Origin: Avena insularis
Taxonomy: Eukaryota; Streptophyta; Magnoliopsida; Poales; Poaceae
Length of the DNA stretch: 64,000 nt
Direction of reading: 5' to 3'
Assembly (NCBI GenBank): GCA_023614405.1
Contig: CM042694.1
Location: forward strand, 359,614,975-359,678,974
The notes below the pieces were generated by a model. The model had not been told where the DNA came from, made no database searches, and worked only from the letters and a program-made list of their open reading frames with translations. Within the stretch, counting starts at the first letter, position 1. Every line of letters starts with the position of its first letter. The translations under genes were made by a program, and so were the position numbers. Positions 58,991 to 64,000 of the stretch are shown in pieces.

Positions 58991-60058
58991 TAGACCGATT
59001 AGGCTTTGTTTAGGGCCCGTTATGTACTGAATCGATGATGAACAGTAAATGATGCTCGCTGATTGTCCATATGCATCTTTTTGATTGTTGTGATTGACGT
59101 GGGCCTCAGATAGGCCAAATTAGTAAAAGGCTGTAACAGTAATGGGCCTCACGTGCAAAAAGGATGAATGGGGAACCACGAACAGGCTCCATGAATAGTG
59201 AGCTCCATGAATAGTAAAAGGCTGAAACAGTAAAAAGGGAAAAATCATAGAAGGCCACAAAGAGGTAAAAAGCCTACATCCTTGCAGGCCTGAATAGTGA
59301 AAGGCTTGAACAGTAATATCCCCGAACAGTGAAAGGTTAATGATAGAAGGCCAGAATAGTAGTACACCTTCTCTCAAATGGGATGTTAGTGGGTTGCCCG
59401 CAACATGCATGCTCGAACAGTGAAAGGCTAGAACAGTAACGAAACTTCTCACAAATAGACCTTTATTGTCCGGCCGGCCACAGGCTTTAAGAATAGTGAT
59501 GGGCCTAAAGCAGGCCTTAATGGTACCAGACCGATGTGGCGCAGGACACTAATGGGTTGCACAGTGATGGACTAAGTTGGGCCTTACGCATGCCAAAACC
59601 ATAATGGAACGAAAAGTTAAGAGGCCACAGTTCGGCTGCAAAGTGATTTGACCCTTCAATCAGCGTAGGCCTCTAACCAATAACGGGCCATCTTCCTATT
59701 GGGCTTGTCTCATGGGCCAACCCACTTAATAATAAGCAAGGCTTGGCTGGGCCTTGGCTTCCACCATGGTTCTGTGACCATTAAAGGCGGTAGCCAACTG
59801 TTAATGACGCTTGCCACGTGACAATTTGCATGACATCAGTAGTCAACGGGGATGGCAAAACCGATCTACCACGACATAAAATTCTGTGGTTGAAGGGTGT
59901 GATCCACCATGATAGTGAAAAATCTGTGGTTGATTCTTTGATGATGGGGCTTTTACCATGGGTACCCATCCATCACAGAAGACTTTTCGACCACAAAAAA
60001 TGGGCCTTCAACCACGAAAACCGTCCATCCATTGTAAAATTCAACTTTTCTTGTACTG
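58991..60058. mobile_element. CACTA-like right end with clustered AACAGT/AATAGT motifs
   Basis: About a dozen GAACAGT or GAATAGT words, often followed by GAAAGGC, lie between ~59040 and ~59500, all on the plus strand. Then come words of the TGTGGTTGAAGG type in both orientations (59875-60010), and an end CTTTTCTTGTACTG at 60045-60058, one base different from the CACTA-type end CTTGTAGTG. This pattern (sub-terminal repeats, then an inverted CACTA end) suggests a non-autonomous CACTA. No left end or TSD is established. Confidence 0.45.
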
Positions 60059-60688
60059 CATATTGTCTCTTCCAAGGACGACAAGAGAAGACCCAAGAAT
60101 GCCACAACAAACATCTAGGTCATGAACCGTGAACTACACATACAACATAAAGAGGGGACCTACAAAGGTGAAGAGAGAGTATAGAACCATCTTGTGTAGT
60201 GCAGTGTTCCGGATTTTTTCTTATAGACAATTTTGGTGTCATATATCTGGGTAGATCATGGATTTTTTTCACAAGTTATGAAAGTGGCATGTTGGCACAT
60301 TCTTTTTTCAAGCACAGGAGTGCACCAGCTGCCAAACCACCACGAAAACATATCAACCATGCACGTGAGATGGCGACACCGAGCACTTTGCAAAATTGTA
60401 TACATACGAAAGAAAACAGGGAAATCATAAGAGGTACGACACCGATCTTCTTGGAATGGCAAGGACCTGCATTATATCACAAACACCATAGAATACACAT
60501 TAATTCATAGTTGTTCATGCAATGCACTAAATACATAAAAAAGCAACCCTATAGAGAAGTGCAGTCGGAGAAAACAAACGGCCCATGCACACACGTGCAT
60601 ATCCTACGCCTCCAGAGCAAGAGACCCAACATACGACACCCATCACCCACATGACCCATCAGTCCAACATATAGTTATCATAGTAACT

Positions 60689-61074
60689 TTAGGAGGTGGT
60701 GCCTTCCTCACCATAAGATGACACCATCTGTAGTTGAGAATAGTCGACAATTTTGCTATACTCCACTAGAAATTCATCAAGACAGAAGGGACACTTGTTT
60801 CCCAATAAAACGCCTAGTCCAAACCTAGATACACGTCCTAACTCATCTTCCCATGCGAGAACCTCAAAGTCGTAAGATATAATCTCGGACATGTCCTCAT
60901 AGTATATGTTGTCGGCTCGCACCATGTGAACTTGATGTCATCGACACTGACGCACCGGTTGTTTGCCAATGAAGATAGCTCGGCTAGCGATGCTTTTGAC
61001 CGACTCCAGGACATGATTCTCGGTATCCACCCGGTAAAGTATGGGGCCCCAAAATTAGCTAACTGAGAATCCAT
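60689..61074 (-). pseudogene. Unrecognised minus-strand ORF, right-to-left copy 1
   Basis: Upstream frame (61074-60838): LANFGAPYF, then ASLAELSSLANN and CVSVDDIK. It shifts at ~60930 to the frame 60925-60689: NIYYEDMSEIISYDFEVLAW, LGVLLGNKCPFCLDEFLVEY, IVDYSQLQMVSSYGEEG. A single indel joins the two in the manner of copy 2, so one exon-like coding piece of ~125 residues is likely. I do not recognise the family. It may be a fragment of a grass multigene family. Confidence 0.4.
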
Positions 61075-61513
61075 TATGCATTAAGCCATGATCCCATGAT
61101 CAGTGTGTCATGGAGTATAATCGACAAGGTATCAAAGAAGATTGTCTGTGCAAGTTATGAAAGTGGCACGTTGGCACATTCTTTTTTCTAGCACAGGGAG
61201 TGCACGAGCTGCCAAACCACCACGAAAACACATCAACCATGTATGTGAGATGGCGACACCGAGCACTTAGCAAAATTGTATGCGTACCAATGAAAATAGG
61301 GAAATCATAGAGGTACTACACACGATCTTCCTGGGACGGCAAGGAACAACATTTTATCACAAACACCACAGAATACACATTGATTTACAATTGTTCATGT
61401 AATGCTCTAAATACACAAAAAGCAACCCTATAGAAAAGTACAATCGGAGAAAACAAACGGTATGTGCACACACATGCATATCCTACGCCTCTAGAGCAAG
61501 AGATCCAACAACA

Positions 61514-61940
61514 CTACGACACCCATCGCTCACATGACCCATCAGTCCAATAGATAGTCATCATAATAACCGTAGTAGGTGGTGCCTTCCTCACCATAAG
61601 GCGGCACCATATGTAGTTCGGCACTATATGTAGTTCAGAGTAGTCGACAATTCTGCAATACTCCGCTATCAATTCATCAAGACGGAAGGGACGTTTGTTT
61701 CTCAATAAAACACCTACTCCAAACCCAAATACACGTCCTAACTCCTCTTCCCATGCGAGAACCTCAAAGTCGTAAGATATAATCTCGGACATGTCCTCAT
61801 AGTATATGTTGACGGCTCGCACCATGTGACCCTTGACGGCATCGACGCTAACGCACCAGTTGTTTGCCAGCGAAGATAGTTGGACTGGCGATGCTTCTGA
61901 TCGACTCTAGAACATGATTCTTAGTATCCACCCAGTAAAC
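61514..61940 (-). pseudogene. Unrecognised minus-strand ORF, copy 2
   Basis: Open from 61825 to 61514: NIYYEDMSEIISYDFEVLAW is identical to copy 1 over 20 residues, followed by LGRVFGFGVGVLLRNKRPFR and ELIAEYCRIVDYSELHIV. The upstream part (LSSLANNWCVSVDAVKGHMV) joins in the same frame, with a frameshift before it. The C-terminus differs from copy 1 through a short internal duplication (CACCATATGTAGTTCGGCAC region, ~61605-61635). Identical residues despite silent and flanking DNA changes may mean past coding constraint. Confidence 0.4.
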
Positions 61941-62040
61941 TATGGGGGGCCCAAATTAGCTAACCTAGAATCTATTATGCATTAAACCATGATCCCATGA
62001 TGAGTGTGTCATGGAGTATAATCGACAAGGTATCAAAGAA

Positions 62041-64000
62041 TACATCCATTATATAACTAATAAAATTCTTACAAAAATGCCATTACGGTTATACCATACA
62101 TAAGCCTTGTCGGTCTAACATTAATCAACATCGGTGGAACTTTACATGAGCATCAGGCCCAAGTAATTCCTTAACCCCATAGGTAGCTGACTAGGAGAAC
62201 GTCCTAGTTTTGAATAGTTGGCAATGAGTCCTTCTTCTCCTTAGTTCCTTATGGAGTCTGACCAAGTAAATATATAGGGACAACAATGCCAGTGAGTATG
62301 TTTGAATATACTCGCAAACCACCTAAAGAGAAAATTATACAAGGAATGCAATATAGCTATGGTGGAGATGGATCCATGTATGGCTTCTTTTCTTGCAAAC
62401 AAAAGTATCTTTTGGAGACATAACATATCCATATCTTTGTTGGAAAACATTTTTGAGAACAAGTTTTGTTTAAAAACTATTAGGATGAGGTAACCCTTTT
62501 TAAAACATCCTTCGCTCAATATCCACATGAACAAAACATCACCACTTTTACTCCTACCCTTTCGGTACCCAAAACATTTTCCTTCATCCTTAGAAAGCAT
62601 TTTTAAAGCAAAACCGACACAGCTAAGCAACGACTATTTCAACCATCCATGACCATGGACATGACTATTTAAATAGATTTACACTCTGCATAGGTTATGT
62701 ACTTTACACACACAATCTAAATACTCATGATGTGGGCATCATCCTAACATACGAGAAGTATGATGTATGACACGGTAAGCACTTGGGCATAGTTTTTCAC
62801 TTGAGCACCCAGAACCCAAAATTACTCTTAGGAGTTTTCTCTCTCAATTTTCAATGAGATCCCCTAATTGTAGCTTGTGATCCTAGATGTCCAAATTACT
62901 ACACTATGCCCCATCCCACTCCAGGGTAATGTGGTTGCATGAGATAGTTGTTTCGGACGAATACATATAACCATGTGTTTCTTTCGAAAACCCTTTTCCT
63001 CTGAACAACCACTCCTTAAAAACTTTGCACTTATTAAAAAAATCTCCACTTGGCAAGAACAACCTTCCCAAGATTTTCTCAAAACATTTTTTTAGCAAAA
63101 CACCCATTTTTAGGGGTTCCCACCTATAGTTTTGCTTTTCTTGAACAAGGATTCAAGGGTAACTACTCATCATGCCAACATTATAGAGTAGGTACCCTAT
63201 AACACCCTAATGGTATAACTTGGAGGAGCCAAGCTACTAACAAGATAATAGTAAAATAAGATAGTTAAACAATGCATTTGCATAAGTAAATAAAAATATG
63301 CATAGCAAAATGGATAGGACAAGGCTATGGTCAATAAGGTGGCTTGCCTTGGTCAGCATTTTCCTAGACTTATTATTCAAAGTACTCAAACACTTGTCCT
63401 TCCTTGAACTCACTCATGATTGGTGTCTATCATCGCGAAGGCACACACATGCATACGGAAAAGTACATGCAATCAAACAGCCACTCCAGTACAGCAAACC
63501 TACACTTAAACAACAATTCTAGAGGGTAAAATTTGGTTTTATAAAGCCATAGAAAGTAGTTTCACTCATTTTGCATTTTTAAAACAAAATATATGGATTT
63601 TTGGAAGTTAAAGAAGCAACAAGAACCATTTGCTTATAGGTTCACTTTATGTATTGATCTATCATGTAAAATCCATACACTCATATAGTTGTGCATTTTG
63701 TGAGTTCCACAAAACTGGATTTGCATTTTTCTCATCTTTCTTTATTTTCTTATGATTTTTCTAGTGGAATACGCTCCTATTTTAGAAAATAATTCACAAG
63801 AAATCCTCTGTTACACAAATAAATGTGTTAACAGAGGACATTCAAGTTTGTCAAGTTTTAGATCACTAAGAGTTGGAACCAACTCAAAATCATTTATATA
63901 ATTTGTCTTATAAATTTCCAAAGTCAGACCTACATCTGATTTATCATTTTCTGTGATTTACTTACAGAACCAATTAAGCTCAAACTCAGTGGCATAATCA
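62041..64000 (-). repeat. LARD-like LTR sequence, minus strand, running off the right edge
   Basis: Read on the minus strand it resembles the long LTRs at 37801-48025. TTACACTCTGCATAGGT at 62679 is the reverse complement of an ACCTATGCAGAGTGTAA landmark (ACCTCTGCAGAGTGTAA at 47275). A TGCGAGTATATTCAAACATACTCACTGG stretch near 62285-62320 parallels the GCTGAGTACGCTCGTACTCACCTG stretch at ~47508. AT-rich, no coding. Neither end is determined. Confidence 0.5.

Larger units (their letters stand above)
60272..62040. repeat. ~880-bp tandem duplication
   Basis: CAAGTTATGAAAGTGGCA at 60272 and 61151 opens two copies. Both end in ATAATCGACAAGGTATCAAAGAA (~61117 and ~62018). The copies are colinear with several percent substitutions and small indels. 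Each carries a minus-strand ORF with a shared peptide core. Confidence 0.92.

Noticed and set aside
60150..60215. A second CACTA-like end (ATCTTGTGTAGTG at ~60190).
   Set aside because: One extra base in the terminus, no sub-terminal repeats before it and no TSD.

Overview
This window is intergenic DNA of a large plant genome, most likely a grass (Poaceae) and probably a pooid such as a member of the wheat/barley tribe. Evidence: nested LTR retrotransposons of grass-typical kinds (a CRM-like Ty3/gypsy element, Athila-type elements with a tRNA-Asp-like primer site, Tat/Retand-type gypsy elements with an antisense ORF, very long LARD-like LTRs), CACTA-type ends, and a broken gene resembling the F-box-associated DUF295 family. 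I found no intact host gene, no bacterial-style operon, no convincing tRNA/rRNA gene and no CRISPR array. Every coding trace carries stops or frameshifts. Family names come from motif recognition, not from a database search.

Layout. 1-7277: CRM-like Ty3/gypsy element running off the left edge. Its 3' LTR is complete (6411-7277) and its gag-pol is broken by several lesions. 7278-13534: remains of two Athila-type elements facing each other. The plus-strand one is internal 3' end, LTR 8393-9796, primer site and a stub of gag. The minus-strand one is LTR 11989-13534, primer site, gag, part of protease, then directly its 3' untranslated end. 13535-14020: GC-rich single-copy-looking piece. 14021-31373: a 17.35-kb satellite array of 26 monomers (~670/665 bp) with dimeric, tetrameric and pentameric higher-order structure. 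31374-32957: right end of a CACTA-type element, with a 133-bp triplication and a terminal CACTAC-type inverted repeat. 32958-35099: 5' part of a minus-strand gypsy element cut by that CACTA end.

35100-36255: AT-rich intergenic DNA. 36256-37795 and 48031-48319: two halves of a plus-strand DUF295-like pseudogene. They are separated by a 10.2-kb insertion that resolves into two nested solo LTRs (37801-48025 and, inside it, 42297-46276), each with TG...CA ends and a perfect 5-bp target-site duplication. Removing the outer insert and one TSD copy brings the two halves into one reading frame. 48320-49910 and 55700-57300: two diverged copies of an unidentified repeat unit, on either side of a Tat-type gypsy derivative (49911-~55690). 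That derivative has an LTR, primer site, broken gag, a block of degenerate repeats and an antisense ORF, but no reverse transcriptase, integrase or visible 3' LTR. 57300-60058: a 364-bp tandem duplication, then a motif-rich CACTA-like right end. 60272-62040: an ~880-bp tandem duplication carrying a related minus-strand ORF in both copies. 62041-64000: minus-strand sequence resembling the LARD-like LTRs.

The window records layered insertions rather than a working pathway. The strongest observations are the hierarchical satellite array next to (perhaps inside) a CACTA element, and the two nested solo LTRs splitting a recognisable gene.
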